A stretch of DNA of 64,000 nucleotides from JAGOBP01 sp964550855 (GTDB lineage Bacteria > Chloroflexota > Anaerolineae > Fen-1058), in contig CAZKBQ010000003.1 of assembly GCA_964550855.1 (NCBI GenBank), positions 62,001-126,000 of the forward strand. Reading direction: 5' to 3'. Both the position numbers and the translations under genes were made by a program. The notes beneath the pieces were generated by a model, which saw nothing but the letters and a program-made list of their open reading frames with translations, was not told the origin of the DNA and made no database searches. Positions 17,620 through 28,625 of this stretch are shown here, one piece after another; positions within the stretch are counted from its first letter, which is position 1, and each line of letters starts with the position of its first letter.

Positions 17620-18225
17620 TCAACTCTGATAATTGTCCTTCAACGGCGCTTCGTCTTTGACCGTCCACACCGGGAAGCGCAGCAGCCAGATGATGGCGCC
17701 GGCCAGCAGCGCGCCCGCCACCAACCCGGTCAGCGCGATGCCGATGAACCACGTGCCCGTCAGGAGCGTCAGCGGCAGATACACGCTCAGCGCCACCATC
17801 CATCCCGCGATGTTGGCCAGCAGCCACCACAGCGCCTGCTCCACGTGCTTGCGCAGGCTCAACCACTGCAGCAAGCCCAGCAGTACGCCCAGCGCCAGCC
17901 CGGACAACAAATTGATCTGCCCGAAGATCGGCAGCGCCATGCCCCACGTGATGAAGGCCAACGTCGTATTGAGCACCCACAGCCAGCCGACTCGCGCCTG
18001 CTGCAGCGTCAACACCAGCATTTGCAGCCAGCCGATGAGCAGCCCCATCGCGCCCGCGCCGATCAGCAGCTCGCCGGTGATGGCGTACAAAAACATGCCG
18101 GCCGTCAGCCCCATCGTCACCGCGCCGGTCCAGATGACCAACACCTGCCACTCCTTCAGCAGGGGCGGCGGCGGCGCGGGCGGGGCGCTGTCGTCTTCCA
18201 CGCTTTTCCAGCGGTAGTCGGTCAT
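17620..18225 (-). CDS. Polytopic membrane protein of unknown function
   Basis: The 201-residue protein begins with an acidic, Pro-rich cytoplasmic segment (about 25 residues) and then shows six hydrophobic segments, with WGMALPIFGQINLLSG and LRKHVEQALWWLLANIAGW between them. I do not recognise a named family. Repeated Leu/Gly-rich helices with conserved Trp resemble uncharacterised Chloroflexota membrane proteins. The start at 18225 gives MTDYRWKSVEDD with GAGG upstream; the longer frame to 18309 has no supporting signal. It follows leuS 2, separated by a 14-bp-stem hairpin. Confidence 0.7.
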   Translation of the reverse strand: MTDYRWKSVEDDSAPPAPPPPLLKEWQVLVIWTGAVTMGLTAGMFLYAITGELLIGAGAMGLLIGWLQMLVLTLQQARVGWLWVLNTTLAFITWGMALPIFGQINLLSGLALGVLLGLLQWLSLRKHVEQALWWLLANIAGWMVALSVYLPLTLLTGTWFIGIALTGLVAGALLAGAIIWLLRFPVWTVKDEAPLKDNYQS

Positions 18226-18311
18226 GCCCAACCTCGTGCGAGTGGAATGCGCTGATCTTATCACGGATCTGCCGGCGGCGATCGGCTGCACTCGATTGGC
18301 GGCCCACAACG

Positions 18312-18344
18312 CAGACGCCCGATCTGCTGCAGATCGGGCGTCTG
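18312..18344. terminator. Long hairpin after leuS 2
   Basis: A 14-bp perfect stem, CAGACGCCCGATCT (18312-18325) with AGATCGGGCGTCTG (18331-18344), has a 5-nt loop. It lies 20 bp beyond the leuS 2 stop. The T-run (GATTTT) is on the plus-strand side, so termination of the minus-strand transcript would be imperfect. Confidence 0.65.
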
Positions 18345-18363
18345 GATTTTACAGTTCTCTGCC

Positions 18364-21426
<3,063 letters not shown>

Positions 21427-21446
21427 GATTCTTCTCCTTGTCGATC

Positions 21447-21710
21447 AAAAATCCCCCGCATCCGATCAGGGACGAAGGGGACTCCGTGGTACCACCCTGC
21501 TTGCGTCAACATTCGTCGACGCCGCTCGTGTCGCTGTATCGGGCTGACCCGCTGCGGGCTGGGTTGATGCGGCCAGGCATCCGCCTTCACCCGCAGAGCG
21601 CGATCGGACCGGAAGTCCGATCGGGCCGGCGAGTTCGATCTCGGCGCTCCGCGCGCGCCCCGCGAGACTCGCACCCCTTCGCCTCGCTCTCTGGCGGATG
21701 ATCTACTACT
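21447..21710 (-). promoter_or_regulatory. T-box leader (Leu, CUC specifier) upstream of leuS 2
   Basis: On the minus strand the leader has the stem I element AGAGAGC (21686-21692) with a GGGTGCGAG partner, a GAACTC specifier loop whose CTC codon (21631-21633) matches leucine, and the invariant antiterminator sequence AGGGTGGTACCACGG (21484-21498). A G/C-rich hairpin ending in GGGGGATTTTT (21447-21483) is the competing terminator. Uncharged tRNA-Leu should favour the antiterminator and raise LeuRS 2 expression. It begins about 25 bp after the tRNA-Ala terminator. I see no clear separate promoter, so read-through from the tRNA transcript is possible. Confidence 0.93.
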
Positions 21711-21734
21711 CCGGCTTGACGCTGCTATGATGCG

Positions 21735-21761
21735 GTACGGGCGAGGTGGCCTCGCCCGTAC
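21735..21761. terminator. Hairpin after the tRNA-Ala pair
   Basis: GTACGGGCGAGG (21735-21746) pairs perfectly with CCTCGCCCGTAC (21750-21761) over 3 nt. There is no T-run, so it may only partly stop transcription before the T-box leader. Confidence 0.55.
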
Positions 21762-21769
21762 GTGTGGTG

Positions 21770-21842
21770 TGGACCCAGGGGGATTCGAACCCCCGACCTT
21801 CTCAATGCCATTGAGACGCGCTCCCAGCTGCGCTATGGGCCC
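21770..21842 (-). tRNA. tRNA-Ala (anticodon GGC)
   Basis: The cloverleaf folds completely on the minus strand: acceptor stem GGGCCCA with TGGGTCC, a GCGC D-arm region, an anticodon stem TCTCA/TGAGA with loop ATGGCAT (anticodon GGC), and a T-arm with GGTTCGAATCC. The discriminator base is A, as expected for alanine. The 3' CCA is not encoded. Confidence 0.97.
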
Positions 21843-21857
21843 GGTTGTGACGTCCAG

Positions 21858-21930
21858 TGGACCTGAGGGGATTCGAACCCCTGACCTCCTCAGTGCGATT
21901 GAGGCGCGCTCCCAGCTGCGCTACAGGCCC
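21858..21930 (-). tRNA. tRNA-Ala (anticodon CGC)
   Basis: The acceptor stem GGGCCTG pairs with CAGGTCC. The anticodon stem CCTCA/TGAGG holds loop ATCGCAC (anticodon CGC, codon GCG), and the T-arm has GGTTCGAATCC. The 3' CCA is not encoded. It lies 15 bp upstream of the GGC isoacceptor on the same transcript, and the two are close relatives, consistent with tandem duplication. Confidence 0.97.
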
Positions 21931-21944
21931 CCAAAGCGGACGAC

Positions 21945-21973
21945 ATTGTACCCGATTGGCGCAGGCGTGTCAA
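21945..21973 (-). promoter_or_regulatory. Promoter of the tRNA-Ala pair
   Basis: On the minus strand a perfect TTGACA (21968-21973), 17 bp, TACAAT (21945-21950). It ends 14 bp before the first tRNA. Confidence 0.88.
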
Positions 21974-22012
21974 GCAAGCCGGGTCGGTCACGGGCCGGTT
22001 GACCGGCCGAGC

Positions 22013-22190
22013 ACGCGTCATTGTTTTGCCGACCGACTTCTCCGGCGAATGAATTCGCGTCTGGCGGGCGTGCCGCCGATCGTCGGCCTGCGCCGACGAG
22101 GGCCCGTCCACGCCGGTGGGCGGGCAGCCCGCGGCTCCACAGGCGCGACTTCAATCGCCAGCGCCTTATCGCAAGGCTGAATTCCTGACA
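22013..22190. repeat. Dispersed intergenic repeat, copy 2
   Basis: The partner of 1135-1350, in the same orientation. It has about 17 extra bases (around 22080-22096) and lacks the inner segment of copy 1. A short palindrome GCGAAT/ATTCGC lies at about 22044-22057. The 22191-22277 remainder of this 420-bp gap shows nothing I can name. Confidence 0.75.
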
Positions 22191-22277
22191 GCGCGCTGAT
22201 CCAAAGGGCAGTGCGCATCACCCTTTTGTCTGCGCCGCGGCTTCTGAATTGTCAAGAAAATTTTGTCCACCCGGCGC

Positions 22278-22305
22278 TTGACAAGCCCTGAATCACGGCT
22301 ACAAT
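22278..22305 (+). promoter_or_regulatory. Promoter of the serine palmitoyltransferase-like gene
   Basis: TTGACA (22278-22283), 16 bp, TACAAT (22300-22305). The predicted start site is near 22312, about 39 nt before the ATG. Confidence 0.8.
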
Positions 22306-22350
22306 CAAACATGACCGGGGGACATTTTGCCCACTGAAAGGACATCCGCC

Positions 22351-23538
22351 ATGGCCGCCGACCTGTTTGACAAAGCTCGCGCCTTTACGCGACCGCAAGA
22401 AGTGAAAGCGCTGGGGCTGTACCCCTACTTCCTGCCGCTCGAAGACACCGAGGGCACAGAAGTAGTGATCTACGGCAAGCGCATCATCATGATCGGTTCC
22501 AACAACTATCTGGGGTTGACCACGCATCCCAAGGTGCGCGAAGCCGCCGTCGAGGCCATCAAGCGCTATGGCACGTCGTGCACCGGGTCGCGCTTCCTCA
22601 ACGGCACCATGAAGCTGCACCTGGAAGCCGAAGAAAAACTGGCGGCGTTTGTGGGCAAAGAAGCAGCCGTGATCTTCGCCACCGGCATGCAGGCCAACCT
22701 GGGCGCCATCTCCAGCCTGATCGGCCGGGACGATGTGGCCATCATCGACAAGGACGATCACGCCAGCATTGTGGACGGCGTGCGGCTGGGGCTGGGCGAG
22801 ATGCGGCGCTTCGTTCACAGCGACATGGACTCGCTTGAGCGCCAGCTGAAGGCCGTGCCGGACAAGTCGGGGGCGCTGGTCGTCATCGACGGCGTGTACA
22901 GCATGGGCGGCGACATTGCGCCGCTGCCGCAGATTGTGGAAGTGTGCCAGAAGTACGGCGCCCGCATCTATTGTGACGACGCGCACTCGCTGGGTGTGCT
23001 GGGGCCGCAGGGGAGCGGCACAGCCGCGCACTTTGGCCTGACCGACAAGGTCGATCTGATCATGGGCACGTTCAGCAAATCGTTCGCCTCGCTGGGCGGC
23101 TTTGTGGCCGGCGACGCCGACGTGATGCAGTGGGTGCAGCACATGGCGCGCTCCAACATCTTTTCCGCCTCGATGCCGCCGTCGCAGGTGGCAGCCGCCA
23201 TGGCCGCGCTGGAGATCATGCAGTGCGAGCCGGAGCGCATCGAGCGGTTGTGGGCGGTCACCAAGAAGATGCGCGAGGGCTACCAGTCGATGGGCTTCAA
23301 TACCGGCCCCAGTGAGACACCCGTCATTCCGATCATCATCGGCGACGAGACCAAGACCTTTGCCGCGTGGAAGACGCTGTTCGAGGCCGGCATCTACACC
23401 AACGCCGTCATTCCGCCGGCGGTGCCGCCCAACCTCAGCCTGCTGCGCACCTCTTACATGGCCACGCACACCGACGAGCAGATGGACTTTGTGCTCGATA
23501 CGTTCTACAAAGTGGGCAAGGCGCTGGAATTGATTTAA
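22351..23538 (+). CDS. Alpha-oxoamine synthase, serine palmitoyltransferase-like
   Basis: A PLP enzyme that condenses an amino acid with an acyl-CoA. The 395-residue length fits. The PLP lysine is in GTFSKSFASLGGF; GSNNYLGL, GSRFLNGT and DDAHSLGVLG are also family motifs. The N-terminus (KALGLYPYFLPLE) and ARSNIFSASMPPSQVAAAMAALE read most like Bacteroidota-type serine palmitoyltransferase, which makes 3-ketosphinganine for sphingolipids. 2-amino-3-ketobutyrate CoA ligase (Kbl) is the alternative, but no threonine dehydrogenase gene is adjacent. I chose the ATG at 22351 because GAAAGG lies 9 nt upstream. Confidence 0.85.
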   Translation: MAADLFDKARAFTRPQEVKALGLYPYFLPLEDTEGTEVVIYGKRIIMIGSNNYLGLTTHPKVREAAVEAIKRYGTSCTGSRFLNGTMKLHLEAEEKLAAFVGKEAAVIFATGMQANLGAISSLIGRDDVAIIDKDDHASIVDGVRLGLGEMRRFVHSDMDSLERQLKAVPDKSGALVVIDGVYSMGGDIAPLPQIVEVCQKYGARIYCDDAHSLGVLGPQGSGTAAHFGLTDKVDLIMGTFSKSFASLGGFVAGDADVMQWVQHMARSNIFSASMPPSQVAAAMAALEIMQCEPERIERLWAVTKKMREGYQSMGFNTGPSETPVIPIIIGDETKTFAAWKTLFEAGIYTNAVIPPAVPPNLSLLRTSYMATHTDEQMDFVLDTFYKVGKALELI

Positions 23539-23566
23539 GGATCAGAGATCCGGGAATAGGGATCAG
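23539..23566. repeat. Short heptamer array after the serine palmitoyltransferase-like gene
   Basis: Four consecutive 7-nt units, the first and last both GGATCAG, the middle two AGATCCG and GGAATAG. They lie directly between the stop codon and the terminator hairpin. Confidence 0.5.
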
Positions 23567-23569
23567 ACG

Positions 23570-23604
23570 AACGCGCCCACCTTCGATTTGAAGGTGGGCG
23601 CGTT
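23570..23604. terminator. Bidirectional-type terminator between convergent genes
   Basis: A 15-bp perfect stem (23570-23584 with 23590-23604), core GCGCCCACCTTC, has a 5-nt loop. It sits between the convergent genes at 22351 and 23627. Confidence 0.75.
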
Positions 23605-23626
23605 ACTGGTTTCTGCCTTGCCCTGA

Positions 23627-24727
23627 TCAACCGATCACCGTCAACTCCCGATCGTACGTCGTCAGGCTCTCCGCGCCCTCCGCGGTGATGAGCACGTCGT
23701 CTTCGATCCGCACGCCGCCCAGGCCGGGCACGTAGATGCCGGGCTCCACCGTAAAGGTGTTGCCGGGCACTAAGGGGACATCATTACCCTCCACCATGTA
23801 CGGCGGCTCGTGACCTTCCAGCCCCAGTCCGTGGCCGGTGCGATGGGTGAAGTATTGGCCGTAGCCCGCTTCTTCAATCACGCGGCGCGCGGCGCGATCG
23901 ACGTCCTGTCCCGTGGCGCCGGGTCGGGCGGCGGCGCGCCCCGCCGCATTGGCGCGCTTCACCGCCTCATAAATGTCGCGCATGTTGTCCGACGGCTGGC
24001 CCACAAAAAACGTGCGCGTGATGTCGCTCAGGTAACCATCGACCATCACGCCGAAATCGAGCAGCAGCACATCGCCGGCCTGCACCACACGCTCGGTGGA
24101 GGTAAGGTGCGGCAGCGCGCTATTCGGCCCCGACTGGATCAGCGGATCGAAGGCCAGACCTTCTGCGCCGCGCCGCATCAGCGCCACCAGCAGCTCGTTC
24201 GCCACCTGCCGCTCGGTCAGGCCGGCGCGCACCACATCCAGGGTGTCGTCCAGTGCCTGCTCGGTGATGGCGACGGCGCGCCGCATCGCCGCGATCTCGT
24301 TCGCATCTTTCACCGCGCGCAGCTGCGCGATGAGATCGTCGGCCGGATCGATCCGCGCGCCGGGCGCGGCGCTTTCCAGCAAGCGCAGTTCCAGCAGGCG
24401 CAGCCGGTAGGCTTCCACGCCCACCGATTGGCCCTTCAAGCCCAGCGCTTCACTTGCCGCCTGAAACGCCTCGGCGGGCGGCTGGCCGTCCACATAGGTG
24501 AAGGTCTGCCACTCGATGGCGCTGCGCTGCGTCTTACTGGCTTCGAACGCGGGCACTACCAGCGCGGGCCTGCGCTGCCGCGGCAGCAGCGCCAGCGTCG
24601 GCCGCTCGGACAGGTGAAAGTGGAGACCGGTGAAGTAAAACATATTCGGCCCCGGCATGATGCCGATGCAGTCGAAGCGGGCCGTGCGGGCCAGATCGGC
24701 CAATCGGGCGAGACGCTGTTCGATCAT
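23627..24727 (-). CDS. M24 family metallopeptidase (Xaa-Pro aminopeptidase/dipeptidase-like)
   Basis: The enzyme removes N-terminal residues before proline or splits Xaa-Pro dipeptides. The 366-residue protein has an N-terminal creatinase-like domain (about 1-130) and the C-terminal pita-bread domain. Metal ligands are visible: the two Asp in LDFGVMVDGYLSDITRTF, the His in HRTGHGLGLEGHE, and the Glu in FTVEPGIY and RIEDDVLI. I chose the ATG at 24727 because AAAGGA lies 8 nt upstream; the longer frame to 24895 overlaps the divergent gene. It is probably cytoplasmic. Confidence 0.9.
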   Translation of the reverse strand: MIEQRLARLADLARTARFDCIGIMPGPNMFYFTGLHFHLSERPTLALLPRQRRPALVVPAFEASKTQRSAIEWQTFTYVDGQPPAEAFQAASEALGLKGQSVGVEAYRLRLLELRLLESAAPGARIDPADDLIAQLRAVKDANEIAAMRRAVAITEQALDDTLDVVRAGLTERQVANELLVALMRRGAEGLAFDPLIQSGPNSALPHLTSTERVVQAGDVLLLDFGVMVDGYLSDITRTFFVGQPSDNMRDIYEAVKRANAAGRAAARPGATGQDVDRAARRVIEEAGYGQYFTHRTGHGLGLEGHEPPYMVEGNDVPLVPGNTFTVEPGIYVPGLGGVRIEDDVLITAEGAESLTTYDRELTVIG

Positions 24728-24743
24728 GAGTGTCCTTTCACGG

Positions 24744-24772
24744 TTTACGTTTTGCGCTTCACGCATTATAAT
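24744..24772 (+). promoter_or_regulatory. Promoter of the YtxH-like gene
   Basis: TTTACG (24744-24749), 17 bp, TATAAT (24767-24772), 31 bp before the ATG at 24804. The -10 is nearly palindromic and could also serve the divergent M24 gene. Confidence 0.5.
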
Positions 24773-24803
24773 CGCATCGACCCAATTTGGCAGGAGCAAA
24801 GCG

Positions 24804-25013
24804 ATGCGCAAATTGATGGCTTTTTTGAGCGGCGTGCTGAACGGCGCGATTGTGGGCGCGGTGACGGCGTTGATGCTGACGCCGCAGAGCGGCAAAGAGT
24901 TGCGCGAGCAGGCCCGCCAGCGCTACAACGACATGCTGGAAGAAGGGCGCAAGGCCGCCGATGCGCGCCGCGCCGAAGTGCTGGCCGAATTTGAAGAGCT
25001 GAAGCGCGGCTGA
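24804..25013 (+). CDS. YtxH-like small protein
   Basis: This 69-residue protein has an N-terminal Gly-rich hydrophobic segment (FLSGVLNGAIVGAVTALMLTPQSGKELREQ), the hallmark of YtxH-type proteins, then a charged helix likely to form a coiled coil. The family is linked to general stress in Bacillus, but its function is unknown. AGGAG lies 8 nt before the ATG. It converges on the lipoprotein peptidase gene. Confidence 0.75.
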   Translation: MRKLMAFLSGVLNGAIVGAVTALMLTPQSGKELREQARQRYNDMLEEGRKAADARRAEVLAEFEELKRG

Positions 25014-25042
25014 GCGCACCCCGATCGTTGGTCGGCCGCCGA

Positions 25043-27079
25043 TTACTTCTGGGTCGCCGACCAGTTGAAGTGCGCGACCTCGGTGGTCTTGACCGCCATC
25101 GGACTGACGATCATCACCGCGTCGCGCAGCCGGCTCAGGGGCACGTCCCAACTGGCGGTGTTGTCGTCCTTCAACGGCAGGCGGCTCACCGTGTGACGAC
25201 CGTCCAGCCCCGTAGCCACCAGCTGCACCACGTAGTGCTGCGGCACAAAATTGTTGGTGCGCACAAATCCGCCGCTTTGCCAGCCGCCGCCCCCGCTTTC
25301 AAAGTCGTCCGCGTAGTTGATCTGCGGGACGCTCACATCGTCGAGGGCGAAGCCCGGCAGGTTTATCGCCAGGTCGTTGATCACGTTGAACTGCACTTCG
25401 ATCTTTTGCCCCGCGTACCGGCTCAAGTCCACCGACTCCTGAATCCACTGCGGCCGATCGCCGCCGCCGCTGTTGCCCGTGTAACCCCAGCCGTAGTTGG
25501 AGTTGACCGGATTGTAGTCGGTGCCGGACGGCGTCTGGACGATCTGCCAGGTGCGGCCTCCATCAGTGGAAACACTTAAGTAAGCGTAGTCCCAGTTCTT
25601 TTCCAGCGAATACCACGTCCAGTAGGTCAGGGTGGCCTGGCTAACGCCACTCAAATCGAACTCGCGCGTCAGGGTGAGATCGGCGGTATTGCCCCGGTTG
25701 CTCCACCAGAAATACTGGCCGCTGTGCGGCTGCGTGTCCAGCAGTCGCGCTTTGGTGGAGCCGGCAAAGTCGATCGTCACGTCATGATCGCCCGCCAGCG
25801 ACAGATAGGCCCCGGCGTATTGCGGCGTGCTGTCCTGCACCACGTACGGATAGTTGCGGTTGGCCGGGCGCGGCGTCACTTTGGTCCGATCGACTTTGGC
25901 GTAGCCGTAACGGCCGTCGTCAATCGAAGGGTCGTCGATCAGCCGGGCGGTCAGCCAGTCGGCCACAAAATCATCGACCTGCTTGCCGGGCTCCAATTGA
26001 TCCAGCATCGCCTGCACGCCCGCCAGCCCGTTGGCGCTCTCGGCGGCCAGCGTCTCCACACCCTTGTCGCCGAACCGATCCCACACGTACAGCATGAACG
26101 AATAAGCCGTGCCGTAGTGGCGCGCATCGGCCACGCCGCCGTCGGGCCAGGCGTTGAGCTGCACCTCCGGCGCCTGCGCCGCGACCGCATCAACCGGCGA
26201 GTCGGCGTTGTTCAGCGCCATGGCCAGATCCGACATGCCCTCGCTGATCCACGTGTCTTCGTTGGGATCCTGATGAAACAGGATCAAATGCTGAAATTCG
26301 TGAGCGATGACGCCGCCATAATAAGCCGAGCCGACGGCGCTGAGGCCGCCGTTGTTTTCTACGTCGATGTACAACACATCCTTCTCGTTGGAGTCCGAGC
26401 GAACGGCTTTGGGGTACTGATCGACGCTCCAAAAGTAGCCGCCCGCCGCCGTGCCGGACAAATTGAGGATGTGGATGCGCGGATCACAATCGATGCCGGG
26501 ACTGAGTTCACTGCCAAACAGGGAACGGTCGCGGGCGTAGATTTCGCTGCTGAACTGCTGCGCCGACCGGATCAGCTGCGCTCGATCGATGATCGACAGC
26601 CAGCGGTTATCCAGCCACATATAGGCGTGATCGGTCACGGCGATCAGCGTGGCCGTCACGTCGTAGCGCTGCTGGGTGTCGTTGTTGAAGGCCATGAACG
26701 TCTCTTGATCGCCGACGGCATAAGGTTTGGGCGCCGTGCAGGTGATGGCGGGCGTGTCGGCGGCCAAGCCCTTGTACTTGATGGCGAGCGCGCGCAGATC
26801 GGCGACCGGGATGTCGGTGGTGGCCACAAGTTCGGCGTTGGCGCGATCGGCGGCGGTGACGGGTTCGCGGATCAGGCCGGCCGTGTCCACCGGCTCGCCG
26901 GGCGCGGGCGAAACAATCGGGGCCGGAACGGCCGCGCCCGGCCCCGCCGGCTTAGTAGGATTACTAAGTGAGCGCGTCGGATCGGGCAGTGGGTTGATCG
27001 GCACATTGCCGACGCAGGCCGCGGTCAGCAGCAGGCCGACTAGGGCGATGATGATCCAGCGGGGAAACGGGCGTGTCAC
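25043..27079 (-). CDS. Secreted lipoprotein metallopeptidase with C-terminal Ig/MAM-like domains
   Basis: A 678-residue protein with a lipoprotein signal (LLLTAAC, Cys about residue 22) and a Pro-rich linker. The zinc motif HEFQH (about residue 264) is followed by TWISEGMSDLA, as in M30/hyicolysin-like gluzincins, where the Glu is the third ligand. The C-terminal part, with repeated TLTYWTWYSLEKNWDYAY and DDVSV-type segments, resembles the immune-inhibitor-A-like domain common in Chloroflexota exoproteins. It would digest extracellular protein at the cell surface. The start is GTG, with AAGGAG 9 nt upstream. The substrate is unknown. Confidence 0.85.
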   Translation of the reverse strand: MTRPFPRWIIIALVGLLLTAACVGNVPINPLPDPTRSLSNPTKPAGPGAAVPAPIVSPAPGEPVDTAGLIREPVTAADRANAELVATTDIPVADLRALAIKYKGLAADTPAITCTAPKPYAVGDQETFMAFNNDTQQRYDVTATLIAVTDHAYMWLDNRWLSIIDRAQLIRSAQQFSSEIYARDRSLFGSELSPGIDCDPRIHILNLSGTAAGGYFWSVDQYPKAVRSDSNEKDVLYIDVENNGGLSAVGSAYYGGVIAHEFQHLILFHQDPNEDTWISEGMSDLAMALNNADSPVDAVAAQAPEVQLNAWPDGGVADARHYGTAYSFMLYVWDRFGDKGVETLAAESANGLAGVQAMLDQLEPGKQVDDFVADWLTARLIDDPSIDDGRYGYAKVDRTKVTPRPANRNYPYVVQDSTPQYAGAYLSLAGDHDVTIDFAGSTKARLLDTQPHSGQYFWWSNRGNTADLTLTREFDLSGVSQATLTYWTWYSLEKNWDYAYLSVSTDGGRTWQIVQTPSGTDYNPVNSNYGWGYTGNSGGGDRPQWIQESVDLSRYAGQKIEVQFNVINDLAINLPGFALDDVSVPQINYADDFESGGGGWQSGGFVRTNNFVPQHYVVQLVATGLDGRHTVSRLPLKDDNTASWDVPLSRLRDAVMIVSPMAVKTTEVAHFNWSATQK

Positions 27080-27221
27080 GATAACCGGCTCCTTTTAAGC
27101 GATAAACGTCGTGGATTATAGCATTGCGCGATCGACACCCCGATTGGAAATGACTGCGCCCCGGACGGATGTCTCGCCGGGGCGCGCTGATCGGTCTGTT
27201 GGTCAATGAGCCGGTAAGTCG

Positions 27222-28244
27222 TCAACCCGATCGGCCGTCGGGCGCGGGCAGGCCCTGTGGCAGCTGGAACTGTCGCTGAGCGGGGCGCGCCGTCAAGGTC
27301 ACTTTCACTTCGCGCTGATCGGTCGGGCCGTTGGGTGTGCCTTTCACGAGCGTCAGGGTGAGCGTGTCGCCGACTTTCTGGCCTTGTATCGCGTCGCTCA
27401 GCGTATACGAATCATCGAGAGTTTTGCCGTTGACGGCCGTGATGATGTCGCCGCGTTTCAGCCCCGCCTGCGCGGCCGGACTGCCCGCAATAACGGTGCG
27501 AAGGATGGCGCCGGTGGTGCCGGTGATGCCCTCGCTGGCGGCCAGCGCCGGCGTCAACATTTCATACTCCACGCCGAGATACGGCCCGCCGACGGCGGGT
27601 TGAGCTTGTCCCTGATTCTGCCCACCGCCGCCAAACGGCGCAGGCAATCCCTGAAAACCATCGGGCAGCTGGAAGTTGAAGCTCTGCTCGTCGGGCCGCT
27701 CGCCCAGCGTGACCGTGACGTCGCGCTGATCGATCGGGCCGTTGGCTGATCCGGTGACGACGGTCAATTTGATCTGATCGCCCACTTTATGATTTTGCAC
27801 GCGGCTGCGCAGATCGTGCTGGGTATCCACCGGATCGCCGTCCACTGCCGTAATCACCTCGCCCGCCTTAAGCCCGGCTTGCTCGGCCGGGCCGCCCGCC
27901 ACCACCGTGCGGATGATGGCGCCGGTGGTGCCGGTGATGCCCTCGCTGGCGGCCAACTCGGGCGTCAACATCTCGTATTCCACGCCCAGATATGGCCCGC
28001 CGGCGGGTGCGGCATTGGGCACGATTTGCCCAAATGGATTGGGCATTTGAAATTGCCGCGGGCTGCCGTCTTGTGGCGCGCCCGATGAGGGTGCCTGAGA
28101 GACCGCCGGTGCCTGCCGCGCGCCCTCGGCCCGCCCCCAGAGATAGCCGATTACGCCGCCGCCGGCCAGACCCACGGCCAGCACCAGCAACACGGCCAGC
28201 ACAATGCCAAAGACCTGTTTGCCTGAAAAACGTGCTTCAGACAT
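27222..28244 (-). CDS. Membrane-anchored protein with two PDZ domains, no protease domain
   Basis: The 340-residue protein has a short cytoplasmic N-terminus, one membrane helix (about residues 12-36) and two PDZ domains of the HtrA type (about residues 82-185 and 218-320), joined by Gln/Gly-rich linkers. The two domains are near-copies: both contain GGPYLGVEYEMLTP, ASEGITGTTGAI and AGLK. No trypsin-like domain is present, so it probably binds exposed C-termini outside the membrane, as a sensor or adaptor. GGAGGCGGAG precedes the ATG. Its promoter shares the four-unit operator of htrA at 58092, which suggests a common stress response. Confidence 0.88.
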   Translation of the reverse strand: MSEARFSGKQVFGIVLAVLLVLAVGLAGGGVIGYLWGRAEGARQAPAVSQAPSSGAPQDGSPRQFQMPNPFGQIVPNAAPAGGPYLGVEYEMLTPELAASEGITGTTGAIIRTVVAGGPAEQAGLKAGEVITAVDGDPVDTQHDLRSRVQNHKVGDQIKLTVVTGSANGPIDQRDVTVTLGERPDEQSFNFQLPDGFQGLPAPFGGGGQNQGQAQPAVGGPYLGVEYEMLTPALAASEGITGTTGAILRTVIAGSPAAQAGLKRGDIITAVNGKTLDDSYTLSDAIQGQKVGDTLTLTLVKGTPNGPTDQREVKVTLTARPAQRQFQLPQGLPAPDGRSG

Positions 28245-28276
28245 GCTTCGCTCCGCCTCCGAAAAAATCTGCAGGC

Positions 28277-28330
28277 ATTATAGCGAGATCGGGTTAAATT
28301 TGCGTTAGACGGCGCTGAAAAGTGATTGAA
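28277..28330 (-). promoter_or_regulatory. Four-unit 11-bp direct-repeat operator and -10 box of the PDZ gene
   Basis: On the minus strand four 5-nt cores recur every 11 bp: TTCAA, TTCAG, CTAAC, TTAAC (28326-28330 down to 28293-28297). Exactly 10 bp then separate the last core from TATAAT (28277-28282). No -35 hexamer is needed in such activator-dependent promoters. The whole module is 54 bp, the same size as four other modules in this window. Confidence 0.8.
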
Positions 28331-28341
28331 GCCGCCGGCAC

Positions 28342-28401
28342 AAATGCAAATCGCCCGACCTTGCCTAAGGGTCGAGCGATTCACAAAGGAGGAAGGAAGT
28401 T
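28342..28401 (-). ncRNA. Predicted small RNA, tandem copy 1 (anti-SD plus terminator hairpin)
   Basis: A transcript starting about 7 nt after the -10 at 28408 would begin with a pyrimidine-rich segment, ACTTCCTTCCTCCTTTG, complementary to a Shine-Dalgarno sequence. A 12-bp hairpin follows (28349-28360 with 28370-28381, one G-U pair), with the loop CTTAGGCAA and a T-rich tail. The predicted length is about 60 nt. The hairpin and loop recur in copies 2 and 3, and there is no convincing peptide. It probably base-pairs with ribosome-binding sites; targets are unknown. Confidence 0.7.
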
Positions 28402-28407
28402 GATGAT

Positions 28408-28461
28408 AGTATCGATCCGCCGGCTTAAAGCCACATGAAAAACGGCTGAAGACTGGTTGAA
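28408..28461 (-). promoter_or_regulatory. Four-unit operator and -10 box of small RNA copy 1
   Basis: On the minus strand the cores are TTCAA, TTCAG, TTCAT, TTAAG at an 11-bp period (28457-28461 down to 28424-28428), then 10 bp, then GATACT (28408-28413). The layout is identical in size to the PDZ and htrA promoters. Confidence 0.75.
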
Positions 28462-28478
28462 TGTTGGCGTCTGCGCCG

Positions 28479-28545
28479 GAAATGCACATCGCCCGACCTT
28501 GCCTAAGGGCCGGGCGATGTGTGGGGGATCTCAGGAGGAAAAACT
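28479..28545 (-). ncRNA. Predicted small RNA, tandem copy 2
   Basis: The predicted transcript begins AGTTTTTCCTCCTGAG, again anti-Shine-Dalgarno. A hairpin of 14 positions with one mismatch follows (28485-28498 with 28508-28521), carrying the same CTTAGGCAA loop, then a GTGCATTTCC tail. The sequence outside the CCTCC core, hairpin and promoter differs from copies 1 and 3, so these are the parts under constraint. Confidence 0.7.
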
Positions 28546-28551
28546 AAGGAT

Positions 28552-28605
28552 AGTATGCCTCAGCGGCCTTAAACGCGCGTGAAAGCCGGTTGAAACTTGC
28601 CTGAA
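28552..28605 (-). promoter_or_regulatory. Four-unit operator and -10 box of small RNA copy 2
   Basis: On the minus strand the cores are TTCAG, TTCAA, TTCAC, TTAAG at an 11-bp period (28601-28605 down to 28568-28572), then 10 bp, then CATACT (28552-28557). Confidence 0.75.
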
Positions 28606-28625
28606 ACTTGTCCGACGGCGCTGCC

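Noticed and set aside
21727..22002. Small proteins reading through the tRNA region (GGFEPPTF-like)
   Set aside because: These are translations of the two tRNA-Ala genes, a common annotation artefact.
22018..22221. Small frames in dispersed repeat copy 2
   Set aside because: Equivalent frames in copy 1 carry frame-breaking differences, and no start signal is present.
28397..28436. Plus-strand mini-genes: AAGGAGG followed by ATG encoding the 11-residue MIVSIRRLKAT at copies 1 and 3 of the tandem array
   Set aside because: Copy 2 keeps the GGAGG but loses the peptide. The 11-bp-spaced operators, -10 boxes and terminators are all oriented on the minus strand, where the same bases read as an anti-Shine-Dalgarno.
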